A stretch of DNA of 46,716 bases, from assembly GCF_001401805.1 (NCBI RefSeq), contig NZ_LKDW01000030.1, forward strand, positions 1 to 46,716, in the 5' to 3' direction. The notes under the pieces were generated by a model. That model was not told where the DNA came from. It ran no database searches and saw only the letters and a list, made by a program, of their open reading frames with translations. The stretch comes from Pseudoalteromonas sp. P1-25. Lineage in GTDB: Bacteria > Pseudomonadota > Gammaproteobacteria > Enterobacterales > Alteromonadaceae. Below are positions 7,573-17,879 of this stretch, piece by piece; the stretch's first letter is position 1; every line of letters starts with the position of its first letter. The position numbers and the translations under genes were made by a program.

Positions 7573-7607
7573 TAACGTGGTGTGCTATTTATTAGCATGC
7601 CACGTTA
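7573..7607. terminator. Imperfect hairpin between convergent genes
   Basis: Two 15-base arms (7573-7587 and 7593-7607) pair at 13 positions around the loop TTTAT. Neither strand has a proper T run after it, so it is not a standard terminator. It may still end or stabilise transcripts from both sides, since it lies between the converging TIGR04219 and TIGR03899 genes and includes the stop codon of the latter. Confidence 0.4.
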
Positions 7608-8472
7608 AATCAAACTCACCCTCCAGTGCATTATTAATTAATTGCTTATACACCTTATTTATAGGGTAGTTTATGAGTTTAGAAAGCTCATCGCCAGTTT
7701 GCGTAAACTTATAATAGCTTAATACCAAGTCACTGCTTTTAGCTTTTAATGTCACTTTTTGCGATAAAAACGACAGGGTGAGTTCTTGGCCTGCTTTTAA
7801 TACGGCCGATTCTATCTCTTTTCTGTAGAGTAAATTAAGATCCATAAGCGTTAGAATATCAGGAAAGCTGATCCCCGTTTTTCCTAAATTAAGCGACACC
7901 TTATTACCTTTTCGTAACAAGTCAAAAAGCGATGGTTTTTTATAAAACCCTAATAAAATAAAGTGGCTGTCATCTTTTGCGTTGTAGCTGCTCAGCGATA
8001 CACATTTTTGTAATGCATCTGCTTCACGTTGGGTCATGTGTTTGAGTGTTTGTAAGCTTTTTATAGAAAAAGTACCTGGGTTGAGTGTCTCACCAGTTAA
8101 AATTTTAGCCCACAATGTTTGCATTGACTCGTTAGAGGTGTCTTCACATAGGGCAATAAAGCGCTCAATCCAGTCGGCATCGGGTTGCTTATTACTTGCC
8201 ACGTCGGGGCAAAATTCCATGGCTTTAGCTAAAATGGTTTCTATGTTTTGTTGCTGTTTTATAAGCAGTAAATCTTGGCGCTTTTGGGCGCGCGCTAAAA
8301 TAGGGTTATCACTATTTATGTGATAAAGCGGGTTTAGATCGCCTTTCGAACCGTAACTTTGATTTGTACTTGGTTGCCCGGTATTGCTGGTTATTTTTTT
8401 TACAGGGTAGCCAAGTAAAGACTCAATTATATTAGCAAGATTAATTCTCGCTTGGGCTGATTTTACTGTCAT
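7585..8472 (-). CDS. TIGR03899 family protein
   Basis: A 295-residue, predicted cytosolic protein. I recognise the TIGR03899 type, found in Alteromonadales and Vibrionales, by the segments DWIERFIALCEDTSNESMQ (about residues 101-119), LWAKILTGE and PGTFSIKSLQTLK. The related DUF2806 domain is of unknown function. It starts inside the upstream SRPBCC gene with an overlap of 32 bases, which is unusually long; no later ATG or GTG would keep the conserved region, so the start is plausible but not proven. Confidence 0.75.
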   Translation of the reverse strand: MTVKSAQARINLANIIESLLGYPVKKITSNTGQPSTNQSYGSKGDLNPLYHINSDNPILARAQKRQDLLLIKQQQNIETILAKAMEFCPDVASNKQPDADWIERFIALCEDTSNESMQTLWAKILTGETLNPGTFSIKSLQTLKHMTQREADALQKCVSLSSYNAKDDSHFILLGFYKKPSLFDLLRKGNKVSLNLGKTGISFPDILTLMDLNLLYRKEIESAVLKAGQELTLSFLSQKVTLKAKSSDLVLSYYKFTQTGDELSKLINYPINKVYKQLINNALEGEFDLTWHANK

Positions 8473-9031
8473 TTGTATCCAGCTGAGTTTTTTGGTCGCG
8501 TAATTGCGCCACTGTTTGTAAGTTATTTAAGCCAAGCGACACCGTATTGTTTAATACGTACTCGCTTAAAATCGATAGATAACCTGAGATTAGCGGGGCG
8601 TTTGTTTGGCCATTAATTTTACAAGTTACATTTACCCTATCTTCTACTTCGTTAAAGGTAATTTCACCTTCAATAATATGTTCATTTTTTAAAAGCGCAT
8701 TAAAGGTCATTCTATTTTTTGAAAGCGAAGTAATGGTCATTTCACCGTATCCCCAATCGCTTTGCCACGATTGATGCGCGCCTATACCTCTGATGGGCTC
8801 GCCGAGCGCAAAACGAATGCTTGGGTCTACTTTGCCCCAAGGTGACCATGTATGCCATAGGCTAAAGTCTGACACGAGCGATTTAACAGTTTCTACTTTG
8901 GCATTTATTTGTATGCTTTTATTGACGCTGTAATTTTGCGGAAGCGTTAAACCAATCAAAATAGCCGCTAAAATTAACAATGAGAGCGTTTTTATTAGGG
9001 TTTTAAAAAATTTAATATGCACACCTTTCAC
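8441..9031 (-). CDS. SRPBCC family protein with N-terminal membrane anchor
   Basis: A 196-residue protein with one hydrophobic segment at about 10-30 and a START-like/SRPBCC domain (about 35-175). Typical family features are SIQINAKVETVKSLVSDF and WHTWSPWGKVDP. SRPBCC domains bind hydrophobic ligands in a deep pocket; the ligand here is unknown. The start is uncertain: GTG codons at 9031 and 9022 are possible and neither has a convincing ribosome binding site. The last 32 bases overlap the TIGR03899 gene, so the two are co-transcribed. Confidence 0.75.
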   Translation of the reverse strand: MKGVHIKFFKTLIKTLSLLILAAILIGLTLPQNYSVNKSIQINAKVETVKSLVSDFSLWHTWSPWGKVDPSIRFALGEPIRGIGAHQSWQSDWGYGEMTITSLSKNRMTFNALLKNEHIIEGEITFNEVEDRVNVTCKINGQTNAPLISGYLSILSEYVLNNTVSLGLNNLQTVAQLRDQKTQLDTNDSKISPSEN

Positions 9032-9164
9032 GAGTTTTTTAGTTTGAAATATAACAACTTTTTATTAATCGACTATAGTATGAATTAGCCTATAAACCAA
9101 AAAATATATTTTTAGTACATAGGTATGAGGTTATTTAAGCATTAAAACTGATAAAGGGAAGATA

Positions 9165-11366
9165 ATGTCGTCAGAACAAAGCGATTTTTTATTTTTAGCG
9201 CCAGACAGCGAAGAAGAAATAACCCCAGAGGTATCTGACTTTTGGGATGTTTTGATCGTTGATGACGATCCTGAAATACATTCAGTGACTAAGCTCGCGT
9301 TGTCGGGCGTAGAGTTTTGGGGAGCAGGGCTACGTTTTCATGATGCATATTCCGGCAGCGAAGCCATCGAAATACTCAAAAACAATAATACAATATCTGT
9401 CATTTTTTTAGATGTAGTGATGGAATCTGATGATGCGGGTTTACAAGTTGTTAAGCGTGTACGCGAAGAGCTTAATAATCAACATGTACGAATTATTTTA
9501 CGTACAGGCCAAGCGGGTAACACCCCAGAAGAAAAAGTAATTCGCGAATACGACATTAACGACTATAAAACAAAAACCGAGCTGACCCGTTCAAAGCTTG
9601 TGACATCGCTCATTACAGCGATACGCTCGTACGAGCAAGTATGCAAGCTTGAGTATCAAAGTGATGCGATGAACACTATTGTTTCGGCATCAAAGTCTAT
9701 TTTAGGTCTCACCGATATTAAAGTACTGTGCAAAGAAATTATTAAACACTTAGGCATTATTTTAGAGTCCCAGCAGGTTGGGCTAGTGTGCAGTAAACTT
9801 GATGGCGAAAACCATATACAGGTGCTTGGAGGAAGCGGTCATTATGAAAGCTACTTTGGTGAAAAGCTTATTAATGTAGACAGTATGGCCTTAGAGCAAG
9901 TTGAGCAATGTTTTGAAACTGCAAAGCATACACAAAGCGACTCAAGCATGACCTTTATTGTAAAAAGTAAGCATCGTCAGGCTGCCATTTATTTAGCGTG
10001 TGAGCATAAACCAAGTGAAGCACAGCTACAATTTGCAGAGATTTTTCTTACTAATGTGAGTGTAGCCCTTGATAACGTTAGGCTGTTTGTAAAGCTTAGG
10101 GATGCAGCCTACAAAGATGTACTTACAGGTATTTCTAACCGTACTAATTTTATAGAGCGGGTGGAGCGTTATCAAAAACCACATGTGAATGACTATGTTT
10201 TTGTATTAATTGATATAATTGGTTTTGCAGATATCAATAATGGCTTAGGGCAAGAAATTGGCAACCATTTACTCATTGAAATCGTAAAAAGGCTTAAAGA
10301 CGCTTACCCCGACGCAAAGCTACTATCACGTATTGGTGCGGATGTTTTCGGCTTTATTATTCGCCAAACAGAATTTAATCTCGAACAATTTAACGATGTA
10401 CTGAATGTACCTTTTAAAGCTGGTGAGCATATTTTGCCCATCGATTTTAGAATTGGTTTATGTCAGCAGCAAGACTTTCAAAGCACAGGTTTAGACACAC
10501 TCAAAGTTGCTTATATTGCGCTTAATCAAGCTAAAAAGCTTAAATGCAAAGAAGGGGTTTACTACGAAGTTGATATGCAAGATAAAATGGCCTGGCGCTT
10601 AGGTATTATTAGGCAGTTACGCCATGACTTTGCCAGAGAAAAGTTACAGGTTTGGTATCAGCCGCAACTTTCCCTCGATAATTTATCGTTAATTGGTTGC
10701 GAAGCCTTACTGCGTTGGCCATCAGAAGATGGCTCGTTTATATCGCCAGCTGTGTTTGTGCCATTAGCAGAGGACGCCGGTTTAATTGTTGATATTGGCC
10801 AATGGGTGTTAGAGCAAGCATGTCAGCAGCAAAAACGTTTAGAAGCGTTGGGTGAAGAAATTTGCATTGCTGTAAACGTATCTGTGCCGCAATTTAAGGT
10901 AAAGGGCTACGCGACAACAGTAAAAAACACTTTACAAAAGTATGACGTTAAACCTTGTAATATCGAATTAGAAGTCACTGAAAGTGTGGTGATGGATGAA
11001 CTAGAAACCGTGATCAATACCTTAAAAGAGTTAAAAGAGTTAGGCGTTGAAGTAGCGATTGATGACTTTGGAACGGGCTTTTCTTCGTTGAGTTACTTAC
11101 AAAGCTTACCGCTTGATAGACTTAAAATTGACCGCGCTTTTGTAAAAGACTTGCCCGATAACGACACCGGCGCTATTGCTGCTTTGGTGGTGTCGCTTGG
11201 CGCTAAATTAGGTCTGAAAACAATTGCTGAAGGTGTAGAAACACAGCAACAGGCAGAGTTTTTAAAAAACTTAGGGTGCGATGAAGTACAAGGTTTTATG
11301 TATGCTAAGCCCATGCCCGAGCAAGAACTGTTAGAGTTTATAAAAGAGCGAAATAAAAAAGACTAA
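9165..11366 (+). CDS. Response regulator with DUF3369, degenerate GGDEF and EAL phosphodiesterase domains
   Basis: A 733-residue cytosolic protein. Order: REC (about 27-155, with DDD near 33-35 and phospho-acceptor D83), DUF3369 helical/GAF-like region (about 165-300), GGDEF-like (about 315-455) and EAL (about 485-730). The GGDEF motif is replaced by GADVF at 391-395, so no diguanylate cyclase activity is expected. The EAL domain is complete: E513 in EALLRW, then NVSVPQF, ELEVTESVVM, IDDFGTGFSS, LKIDRAF, AEGVE and QGF. It should therefore be a phosphorylation-controlled c-di-GMP phosphodiesterase. No partner kinase lies next to it. It has its own upstream region and stands alone. Confidence 0.92.
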   Translation: MSSEQSDFLFLAPDSEEEITPEVSDFWDVLIVDDDPEIHSVTKLALSGVEFWGAGLRFHDAYSGSEAIEILKNNNTISVIFLDVVMESDDAGLQVVKRVREELNNQHVRIILRTGQAGNTPEEKVIREYDINDYKTKTELTRSKLVTSLITAIRSYEQVCKLEYQSDAMNTIVSASKSILGLTDIKVLCKEIIKHLGIILESQQVGLVCSKLDGENHIQVLGGSGHYESYFGEKLINVDSMALEQVEQCFETAKHTQSDSSMTFIVKSKHRQAAIYLACEHKPSEAQLQFAEIFLTNVSVALDNVRLFVKLRDAAYKDVLTGISNRTNFIERVERYQKPHVNDYVFVLIDIIGFADINNGLGQEIGNHLLIEIVKRLKDAYPDAKLLSRIGADVFGFIIRQTEFNLEQFNDVLNVPFKAGEHILPIDFRIGLCQQQDFQSTGLDTLKVAYIALNQAKKLKCKEGVYYEVDMQDKMAWRLGIIRQLRHDFAREKLQVWYQPQLSLDNLSLIGCEALLRWPSEDGSFISPAVFVPLAEDAGLIVDIGQWVLEQACQQQKRLEALGEEICIAVNVSVPQFKVKGYATTVKNTLQKYDVKPCNIELEVTESVVMDELETVINTLKELKELGVEVAIDDFGTGFSSLSYLQSLPLDRLKIDRAFVKDLPDNDTGAIAALVVSLGAKLGLKTIAEGVETQQQAEFLKNLGCDEVQGFMYAKPMPEQELLEFIKERNKKD

Positions 11367-11388
11367 TATAAACAGATCACATACTAAC

Positions 11389-11455
11389 AAGGCGCGATAT
11401 ACGCAGGTAATGTTGTATAAATAAGCAATGTATTAGGATATAATTCGCGCCTTTT
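11389..11455 (+). promoter_or_regulatory. Inverted repeat and TATAAT element ahead of ygiQ
   Basis: AAGGCGCGA (11389-11397) pairs with TCGCGCCTT (11445-11453) across 47 bases and is followed by TTTT, so it could be a long-loop terminator for the upstream gene. The right arm follows a perfect TATAAT at 11439-11444, giving the discriminator TCGCGCC, and a start point near 11450. No good -35 was found at standard spacing. As a promoter it gives a very short ygiQ leader of about 13 bases without a clear ribosome binding site. Confidence 0.4.
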
Positions 11456-11463
11456 GTTATTCA

Positions 11464-13662
11464 ATGGCCAAAATTATGAGCTCTCTTAAAGCTGAACGCG
11501 CGCTATTCTCATACCCAAAATATTGGGCAGAGTGTTATGGCACTGCACCATTTTTACCTACAACTCGCGAAGAAATGGACGCACTCGGCTGGGATAGCTG
11601 CGATATTATTATAATCAGCGGTGATGCTTATGTGGATCATCCTAGTTTTGGTATGGCAGTGATTGGCCGTGTACTTGAAGCACAAGGCTTTAGAGTCGGT
11701 ATTATTGCTCAGCCAGACTGGCAATCAAAAGATGCCTTTATGGCACTTGGTAAGCCGAATCTATTTTTTGGTGTAACCGCCGGTAATATGGATTCGATGA
11801 TCAACCGTTACACGGCTGAAAAACGCATGCGCCATGACGATGCCTACACGCCAGGTAATGTAGGTGGCAAGCGCCCTGACCGTGCGGTGATGATTTACTC
11901 TCAGCGTTTACGCGAAGCATACAAAGGCGTGCCCATTGTGATTGGTGGTATTGAAGCAAGCCTGCGTCGTATTGCTCATTACGACTATTGGCAAGAAAAA
12001 GTGCGTCGTAGTATTTTATTTGACTCTAAAGCCGATATCCTTATTTATGGTAATGCAGAGCGCCCGCTTGTAGAAGTGGCCCACCGTATAGCCGCTGGCG
12101 AAACTATGGATACAATTCAGGATATTCGTGGCACAGCCGTTATTCGTAAAGAGCCAATACCGGGTTGGCGTGGCAGTGATTCAACTGCGATTGATAAAAT
12201 AGGCAAAATAGATCCAATCCCTAATCCTTATGGCGCAGATGATGTAGGGTGTAGTAAATCAGAGTTTAAACAAGCCGGTATTGATTTAAAAGCTGAGGCT
12301 GCTAAACCTATTACTATTCAGCCAGCGCGCCCTAAACCGTGGGAAAAAACCTACGTTAAACTGCCTGCATTTGAGCAAGTCAGTGTTAATAAGCCTTTGT
12401 ATGCCCACGCATCACGAATTTTGCACCAAGAGACAAACCCAGGCTGTGCCCGGGCATTATTTCAGCGCCATGGCGATCGCTATATTTGGGTAAACCCGCC
12501 TGCATTTCCGCTCGAAACCCATGAAATGGATGATGTATTTGGCTTACCTTATCAGCGTATACCGCACCCAAGTTATGGGGATGCAAAAATACCCGCTTAC
12601 GATATGATTAAAACGTCAGTTAATATTATGCGTGGTTGTTTTGGCGGTTGTTCGTTCTGCTCTATCACCGAGCATGAAGGGCGTATTATTCAAAGTCGTT
12701 CGCAAGAGTCGATTATTGATGAAATAGAACAGATTCGAGATAAAGTGCCTGGTTTTACCGGGGTTATTTCTGACTTAGGCGGCCCAACAGCAAATATGTA
12801 TAAGCTGCGCTGTACGAGTAAAAAAGCAGAAAGCACTTGTAGGCGGCTTTCATGTGTTTATCCTGATATTTGTAAACACATGGATACAGACCATACACCT
12901 ACTATCGATTTGTATAAAAAAGCCCGTGAAGTGAAAGGTATTAAAAAGATTTTAATAGCCTCAGGCGTTCGTTACGATTTAGCCGTACAAGATCCGCGCT
13001 ACGTTAAAGAGTTGGTGACACATCATGTGGGGGGCTATTTAAAAATTGCGCCAGAACATACGGAGGATGGTCCTTTATCTAAAATGATGAAGCCGGGCAT
13101 GGGGGCTTACGATCAATTTAAAGAACTATTTGATAAGTACTCAAAAGAGGCTGGTAAAAAGCAGTATTTAATCCCGTATTTTATTTCTGCTCACCCAGGT
13201 ACAAAAGACGAAGACATGGTTAACATGGCACTGTGGCTTAAATCTAATGACTTTAAGTTAGACCAAGTGCAAAACTTTTATCCATCACCTATGGCTAATG
13301 CGACCACTATTTATCATACAGAAATGAACTCACTGCGTAATATTAAAAATAACAAAGAGCAAGTGCCTGTACCAAAGGGAGCTCGTCAGCGTCGCTTACA
13401 TAAAGCAATACTGCGCTATCACGATCCATCGGGTTGGCCAATGATCCGCGAGGCATTGCGTAGTATGGGGAAAGCCAATTTAATTGGTAAAGGCCCAAAT
13501 TGCTTGGTGCCAGAAGAAGGCCGCGATGAAAAAGCACACAAAGGTGCAGGTAAAGGTAGAGGAGGGCGCCCAGCCTTAACGCGCCATACTGGCTTTAGCC
13601 AATTTAAAAAGGCTAACACTAAACCTAAAGTGGGCGGGAATCGCCAACGTGCTGCTAGGTAA
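11464..13662 (+). CDS. ygiQ: YgiQ family radical SAM protein
   Basis: A 732-residue protein very close to E. coli YgiQ over its whole length. The N-terminal domain begins [13 protein letters not shown]; the radical SAM core has the 4Fe-4S motif CFGGCSFC (CxxxCxxC) followed by [13 protein letters not shown]. Further markers are [20 protein letters not shown] and [10 protein letters not shown]. The reaction is not known. The C-terminal tail is basic and low in complexity ([15 protein letters not shown]), as in relatives. Starts at 11464 and 11476 (MSSLKAE) are both possible; the second aligns with the E. coli start. Confidence 0.95.
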   Translation: MAKIMSSLKAERALFSYPKYWAECYGTAPFLPTTREEMDALGWDSCDIIIISGDAYVDHPSFGMAVIGRVLEAQGFRVGIIAQPDWQSKDAFMALGKPNLFFGVTAGNMDSMINRYTAEKRMRHDDAYTPGNVGGKRPDRAVMIYSQRLREAYKGVPIVIGGIEASLRRIAHYDYWQEKVRRSILFDSKADILIYGNAERPLVEVAHRIAAGETMDTIQDIRGTAVIRKEPIPGWRGSDSTAIDKIGKIDPIPNPYGADDVGCSKSEFKQAGIDLKAEAAKPITIQPARPKPWEKTYVKLPAFEQVSVNKPLYAHASRILHQETNPGCARALFQRHGDRYIWVNPPAFPLETHEMDDVFGLPYQRIPHPSYGDAKIPAYDMIKTSVNIMRGCFGGCSFCSITEHEGRIIQSRSQESIIDEIEQIRDKVPGFTGVISDLGGPTANMYKLRCTSKKAESTCRRLSCVYPDICKHMDTDHTPTIDLYKKAREVKGIKKILIASGVRYDLAVQDPRYVKELVTHHVGGYLKIAPEHTEDGPLSKMMKPGMGAYDQFKELFDKYSKEAGKKQYLIPYFISAHPGTKDEDMVNMALWLKSNDFKLDQVQNFYPSPMANATTIYHTEMNSLRNIKNNKEQVPVPKGARQRRLHKAILRYHDPSGWPMIREALRSMGKANLIGKGPNCLVPEEGRDEKAHKGAGKGRGGRPALTRHTGFSQFKKANTKPKVGGNRQRAAR

Positions 13663-13672
13663 GCGTTAAAAT

Positions 13673-13709
13673 AAAAAACCCGATACTGTTACTCAGTATC
13701 GGGTTTTTT
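13673..13709. terminator. Bidirectional Rho-independent terminator
   Basis: CCCGATACTG (13679-13688) and CAGTATCGGG (13694-13703) form a perfect 10-bp stem with loop TTACT. It is preceded by six A and followed by six T, so it works on both strands. It separates the convergent ygiQ and chemoreceptor genes. Confidence 0.93.
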
Positions 13710-13741
13710 ATTGCTCTGATTTTGGCGTAATACGATTGGTA

Positions 13742-15757
13742 TTACACCTTAAAGTTTTCTACCGAGATTCTTAACTCTTCAGCGAGTTTAGCCACTTCTG
13801 AGCTTGAAATGTTGGTTTGGTTTGCGCCTTCTGCAGTTTGCTCTGCAATAGCAACAATTGATTCTAAACGTTCACTAATTTCTTGTGATACTTGTTGCTG
13901 CTCTTGCGCTGCGGTCGATATTTCTTCGCTTACGTCGTGCGCTTGCGATACGGCAAGTGTAATAGAGTCTAATGCGCTGCTTGCTAAATCGCTCTGCTCA
14001 ACACACGATACCGCTTGCTGCTTACCTTTATCCATTGCTGTTACAGCCGCTTCTGCGCCACTTTGAAGCGATTCAATCATCGACTGTATCTCTTGGGTCG
14101 ACTCTTGCGTTTTGCTTGCCAGTGAGCGTACTTCATCCGCTACTACCGCAAAACCTCGGCCATATTCACCGGCACGTGCCGCTTCAATTGCAGCGTTAAG
14201 TGCTAATAGGTTGGTTTGCTCAGCAATACCGCGTATAACATCTAAAATACTGCCTATAGAGGCGCTATCTTGATGAAGTTTATTAATAACACCGGCTGCA
14301 TCGTCAACCTCGCGAGCAAGTTGCTCAATAGTCGCTTTGTTTTGATGAGAAATACCTTTTACGCGCTCAGCTTCTTTGTCAGCATTTTTAATTTCATCAA
14401 GGGCTTGTTGTGCGCTATTACTAACTGTTTGTGACGTGCTGCTCATTTCTGTTGTGGCAGTTGCCGCTTGTTCTACTTGGGCTTGTTGATTTCGGATAGC
14501 TTGGCTTGATTCACCGGTAATAGCCGATGTTTGCTCAGAGGCTGCTGCTAATTGAGTTGAGCGTGAAATAATACCCTTAATTAAGCTTCGTAGGCTATCT
14601 ATTAAGGTGTTGCAGCTTCTTGATAGCTCGCCGAATTCATCTTTGGCAGAGTCATCTAAGCGTTGGGTCATATCACCGCTGGCCACAATATCTAAAATTC
14701 GATTCACTTCAGCCAGTGGCTTGGTAATTCTATTAACGGTAAGAATCGCTATTGCAATTGCAATCAACGTCGCGATGATCATTCCTGCCCACGTCCACAA
14801 AGTAGCTGAATCAACATCCTCACGGACGCCTTCTTGTAATTTGTAAGCGACAGCACTTGTCTGCGTGACTAAATCGTCAATTTGCGACAGGGCCATTGTG
14901 GTTGCCTGCTCTGACTGCGCAAGTTCTTTTTCGGTTAGTGCAATGGCGTCAATAAGACGTTGCTTGTTAGCTGCTAGGCTATTATTTCCACTTATATTTT
15001 CTACTAACGTATCAACGTACTCTTGTAAATCACTATATAAATCGTTGTTGTCTTGCTCTATAGCAGGCTTTATTAAAGCTAAGGTACGAATGACCTCTTC
15101 CAGATAGTAAGCCTGTTCATTTTTAACAATATCTAAGGTGTTCGTTGTTTTTACAGTAAGCATATCGGTACTGTTGCTAACTACCGACATAAAGTTGTTT
15201 TCTAGGTTATTAGCAGCTTGATAAGCGCGGGGGTGATTTTGCTCAAAGTTATCAATGTCAGTAATATCGAGCACAACTGAATTAGCATCTTCCGCAGCAA
15301 TCTCTATTGTTTCTAGTTGTGCTATAAGGGTTTTATTTAGTGCTAGCTGCTTGTCTTTATCAGCCAATAAGTTTTCTACTGTACTTAAAAAGCTTAGGTA
15401 GGTTTTTTCTACTGCTTGGCTTTTTTGGCTCAGTGATGCATCGTTTTTTACTACGCGTTGCAGTTCAGCATGAAGTGAATCAAATTTGTCTTTTTGCTCA
15501 AGTACTTTTTGTTTTATAGGGGTGAGCTGTGCGCTTGAGGTGGTATAAAAACTGGCTTGAGCTGCTTTACTCATTAAAATAAATTCAGCTTGTAGCTCTG
15601 AGCTTTTATTTAGTGCAGGAAGTGATAACTGGTTTACCTGCTGAGTAGAGCGGTCAATGCTCGCAATTTTTATTAAAGAGTTACCACCAATGATTATGAG
15701 TAATAAGGTGATAAATATAAAACCACACCAAATACGTTGGCTTACTGTCAGATTCAT
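13742..15757 (-). CDS. Methyl-accepting chemotaxis protein
   Basis: A 671-residue chemoreceptor. TM1 lies at about 9-28, then a long helical periplasmic ligand domain of about 290 residues, TM2 at about 322-345, a HAMP domain ([21 protein letters not shown]) and the cytoplasmic signalling domain. The hairpin tip that binds CheA and CheW is visible: [16 protein letters not shown] and [12 protein letters not shown]. There is no C-terminal CheR pentapeptide; the protein ends ISVENFKV. I use the ATG at 15757, with GGAAA five bases upstream, instead of a TTG four codons earlier. No che genes are adjacent and the ligand is unknown. Confidence 0.93.
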   Translation of the reverse strand: MNLTVSQRIWCGFIFITLLLIIIGGNSLIKIASIDRSTQQVNQLSLPALNKSSELQAEFILMSKAAQASFYTTSSAQLTPIKQKVLEQKDKFDSLHAELQRVVKNDASLSQKSQAVEKTYLSFLSTVENLLADKDKQLALNKTLIAQLETIEIAAEDANSVVLDITDIDNFEQNHPRAYQAANNLENNFMSVVSNSTDMLTVKTTNTLDIVKNEQAYYLEEVIRTLALIKPAIEQDNNDLYSDLQEYVDTLVENISGNNSLAANKQRLIDAIALTEKELAQSEQATTMALSQIDDLVTQTSAVAYKLQEGVREDVDSATLWTWAGMIIATLIAIAIAILTVNRITKPLAEVNRILDIVASGDMTQRLDDSAKDEFGELSRSCNTLIDSLRSLIKGIISRSTQLAAASEQTSAITGESSQAIRNQQAQVEQAATATTEMSSTSQTVSNSAQQALDEIKNADKEAERVKGISHQNKATIEQLAREVDDAAGVINKLHQDSASIGSILDVIRGIAEQTNLLALNAAIEAARAGEYGRGFAVVADEVRSLASKTQESTQEIQSMIESLQSGAEAAVTAMDKGKQQAVSCVEQSDLASSALDSITLAVSQAHDVSEEISTAAQEQQQVSQEISERLESIVAIAEQTAEGANQTNISSSEVAKLAEELRISVENFKV

Positions 15758-15869
15758 ACGGATTTCCAATTAAAGTACTTCAATCACATCTTATCGGCTT
15801 TTTAACCAATAAGTTAAGCAATTAATTTCTATTAATTTAAATTTAACATATGTAGTGGGTTTTTACAGT

Positions 15870-16688
15870 TTATTTAGGTAAATGCGCAGGTTTTTCTACT
15901 ATTTTTTGCTTAGTTTGTAAGTCCATCATTGTTAAAGCCCCGCCCCATACGCATCCAGTATCAAGCGCGTGCACATGACTCAGCTGAGTAACCCCTTCAA
16001 GAGCGGCCCAATGGCCAAAAATCAAGTTTTTTTCTAATGCTTTTATATTAGGATGTTCAAACCAAGCTGTTAACGATTTATTGTCGTTAATTGCACCTTT
16101 CGCATTAAGCTCTAACGTGTTGTTACTGGTTAAAAAGCGCATACGGGTAAAATAGTTAACTATGTACCTAAACTTATCAAAGTCGTTTAAATCGTCATCC
16201 CACAGAGCAGGGTGTGGCTGATACATTTTTTTAAAAAAGTGGGCAGCATTAGCTGATTGATAACAACGCTTAGCAAACTGTGCATGCTTAAGTGCGGTTT
16301 TTATAGACCAGTCAGGGTTTAATCCTGCATGCGATATAAAGCTGCGGTGCTGCGCTAAATAAAGTGCAAGCGGTTGGGTTTGCAAATAGGCGATATAGTG
16401 AGGCAGTTTTTTACTATTAAAAATAGCATCGAGTTTGTCTTTTGGATTTATCGGCTTATTAAGGTAATGGCAGGCAATCATGTGTAAATCATGATTGCCT
16501 AACGTTACACTCATACTGTCTTGATGGCGGTAAATGTAATCTAGGCAAGCCAGCGAGTCAGGGCCACGTGCGACTATGTCGCCAACTAAATAAAGGTGAT
16601 CTTTACTTGGGTTAAAATCAACCCGTTTTAGTAAGCGACTAAACTCTTCAAAGCAGCCTTGTAAATCACCAATTGCGTAATCAGCCAT
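15870..16688 (-). CDS. apaH: Symmetrical bis(5'-nucleosyl)-tetraphosphatase ApaH
   Basis: A 272-residue metallophosphoesterase that splits Ap4A into two ADP and also removes Np4 caps from RNA. Motifs: GDLQGCFEEF (7-16), GDIVARGPDS, LGNHDLH and SHAGLNP. It is the last gene of the lptD-surA-pdxA-rsmA-apaG-apaH operon, the same order as in E. coli, and begins 11 bases after apaG. I see no strong terminator after its stop codon. Confidence 0.95.
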   Translation of the reverse strand: MADYAIGDLQGCFEEFSRLLKRVDFNPSKDHLYLVGDIVARGPDSLACLDYIYRHQDSMSVTLGNHDLHMIACHYLNKPINPKDKLDAIFNSKKLPHYIAYLQTQPLALYLAQHRSFISHAGLNPDWSIKTALKHAQFAKRCYQSANAAHFFKKMYQPHPALWDDDLNDFDKFRYIVNYFTRMRFLTSNNTLELNAKGAINDNKSLTAWFEHPNIKALEKNLIFGHWAALEGVTQLSHVHALDTGCVWGGALTMMDLQTKQKIVEKPAHLPK

Positions 16689-16699
16689 TGTGCTTTTTA

Positions 16700-17089
16700 C
16701 TAATGTAAAATATTAGGACACGCTAAACGGAATACGTTTATAGGTGCCTCAAACTCAGAGCCAAACTCATTGCGCAATGTGTAGTGCCCCTGCATTGTAC
16801 CTACGGGGGTGTCTAATATTGCGCCACTGGTGTATTTATAAGTTTCGCCAGGACCTATCACAGGGGTTTCGCCCACAACGCCTTCGCCCTCCACTTCAAC
16901 TTCTTTGCCGTTGGCATCGGTAATTAACCAATAGCGACTTAAAAGCGTGGCACTGCAAAGGCTGTGGTTTTTAATTGTCACTGAGTAGGCAAAAACATAT
17001 TTATCTAGCTCAGGCTGAGATTGCCCTTCAACATAAAAAGTCTCTACAGAGACCTTTACAGGAGAGCCAATATTACTGCTTGTTGTCAT
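16700..17089 (-). CDS. apaG: ApaG domain protein (Co2+/Mg2+ efflux-associated)
   Basis: A 129-residue protein with a fibronectin-type-III-like ApaG fold. Diagnostic segments are [36 protein letters not shown] and GTMQGHYT. Mutants of Salmonella corD (apaG) are cobalt resistant, but the molecular role remains unclear. The ATG lies 17 bases inside the end of rsmA, so translation is coupled. Confidence 0.95.
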   Translation of the reverse strand: MTTSSNIGSPVKVSVETFYVEGQSQPELDKYVFAYSVTIKNHSLCSATLLSRYWLITDANGKEVEVEGEGVVGETPVIGPGETYKYTSGAILDTPVGTMQGHYTLRNEFGSEFEAPINVFRLACPNILH

Positions 17090-17879
17090 AAATCCAATTA
17101 GCTATATCAATAAATTGTTGTAATGTTAGGCTTTCAGCGCGCAAGGTAATATCTATACCAATGCTAGTAAGCTCATCAGCGGTGAGTAAATTGCCTAAGC
17201 TGTTACGCAGTGTTTTACGGCGCTGATTAAACGCTTCTAAACACACGGTGTTTAAAATTTTCACGCTTTTAGCGGTTCGTTGTTCGGCTTTTTTGGGAAT
17301 AAGACGAATAACTGCTGAGTCTACTTTAGGAGCTGGTTTAAAACATTCTGGTGGAACTTCAACCACAGGCATTGCGTGGCAGTAATATTGTGTCATCACA
17401 CTTAAGCGGCCAAATGTTTTGCTGCCTGGACCTGCAACCATACGTTTTACAACTTCTTTTTGCAGCATAAAGTGCATGTGCTCAATATGATCAGCAAACT
17501 CAAAAAGATGAAACAGTAATGGCGTAGAAATATTGTAAGGCAGGTTACCAAACACTTTTAATTTTTTGTCATCGCGTACAAGGCTTGCAAAGTCAAACTT
17601 CATTGCATCGCCTTGGTTTACGTTTAATTTAGGCCCTAAAAATGGGTGCTCAATTAAGCGCTGGGCTAAGTCTTTATCTAGCTCTACAACGGTAAGTTGG
17701 CCGCTTAAATCGGCAACAGGCTCTGTAATAGCGCCTAAACCTGGGCCAATCTCTACTAGGTTGTCTTGTGGCTTAGGATCGATTGCAGTGACTATTTTAT
17801 CAATGATAGATTCATCAAATAAAAAGTTTTGCCCAAAACGTTTACGGGCGCGGTGTCCTAAATGTACTTTATCGGTCAT
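17073..17879 (-). CDS. rsmA: 16S rRNA (adenine1518-N6/adenine1519-N6) dimethyltransferase
   Basis: A 268-residue SAM-dependent enzyme (KsgA) that dimethylates two adjacent adenosines near the 3' end of 16S rRNA late in 30S assembly. Motifs: [12 protein letters not shown] at the N terminus, [11 protein letters not shown] (SAM binding) and NLPYNIS (catalytic motif IV), then [10 protein letters not shown]. The ATG overlaps the pdxA stop codon by four bases. Length and position are standard. Confidence 0.96.
   Translation of the reverse strand: MTDKVHLGHRARKRFGQNFLFDESIIDKIVTAIDPKPQDNLVEIGPGLGAITEPVADLSGQLTVVELDKDLAQRLIEHPFLGPKLNVNQGDAMKFDFASLVRDDKKLKVFGNLPYNISTPLLFHLFEFADHIEHMHFMLQKEVVKRMVAGPGSKTFGRLSVMTQYYCHAMPVVEVPPECFKPAPKVDSAVIRLIPKKAEQRTAKSVKILNTVCLEAFNQRRKTLRNSLGNLLTADELTSIGIDITLRAESLTLQQFIDIANWIYDNKQ

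Noticed and set aside
15758..15769. TTG start four codons upstream for the chemoreceptor.
   Set aside because: The ATG at 15757 is well placed after GGAAA; a TTG start would put the ribosome binding site inside the gene.
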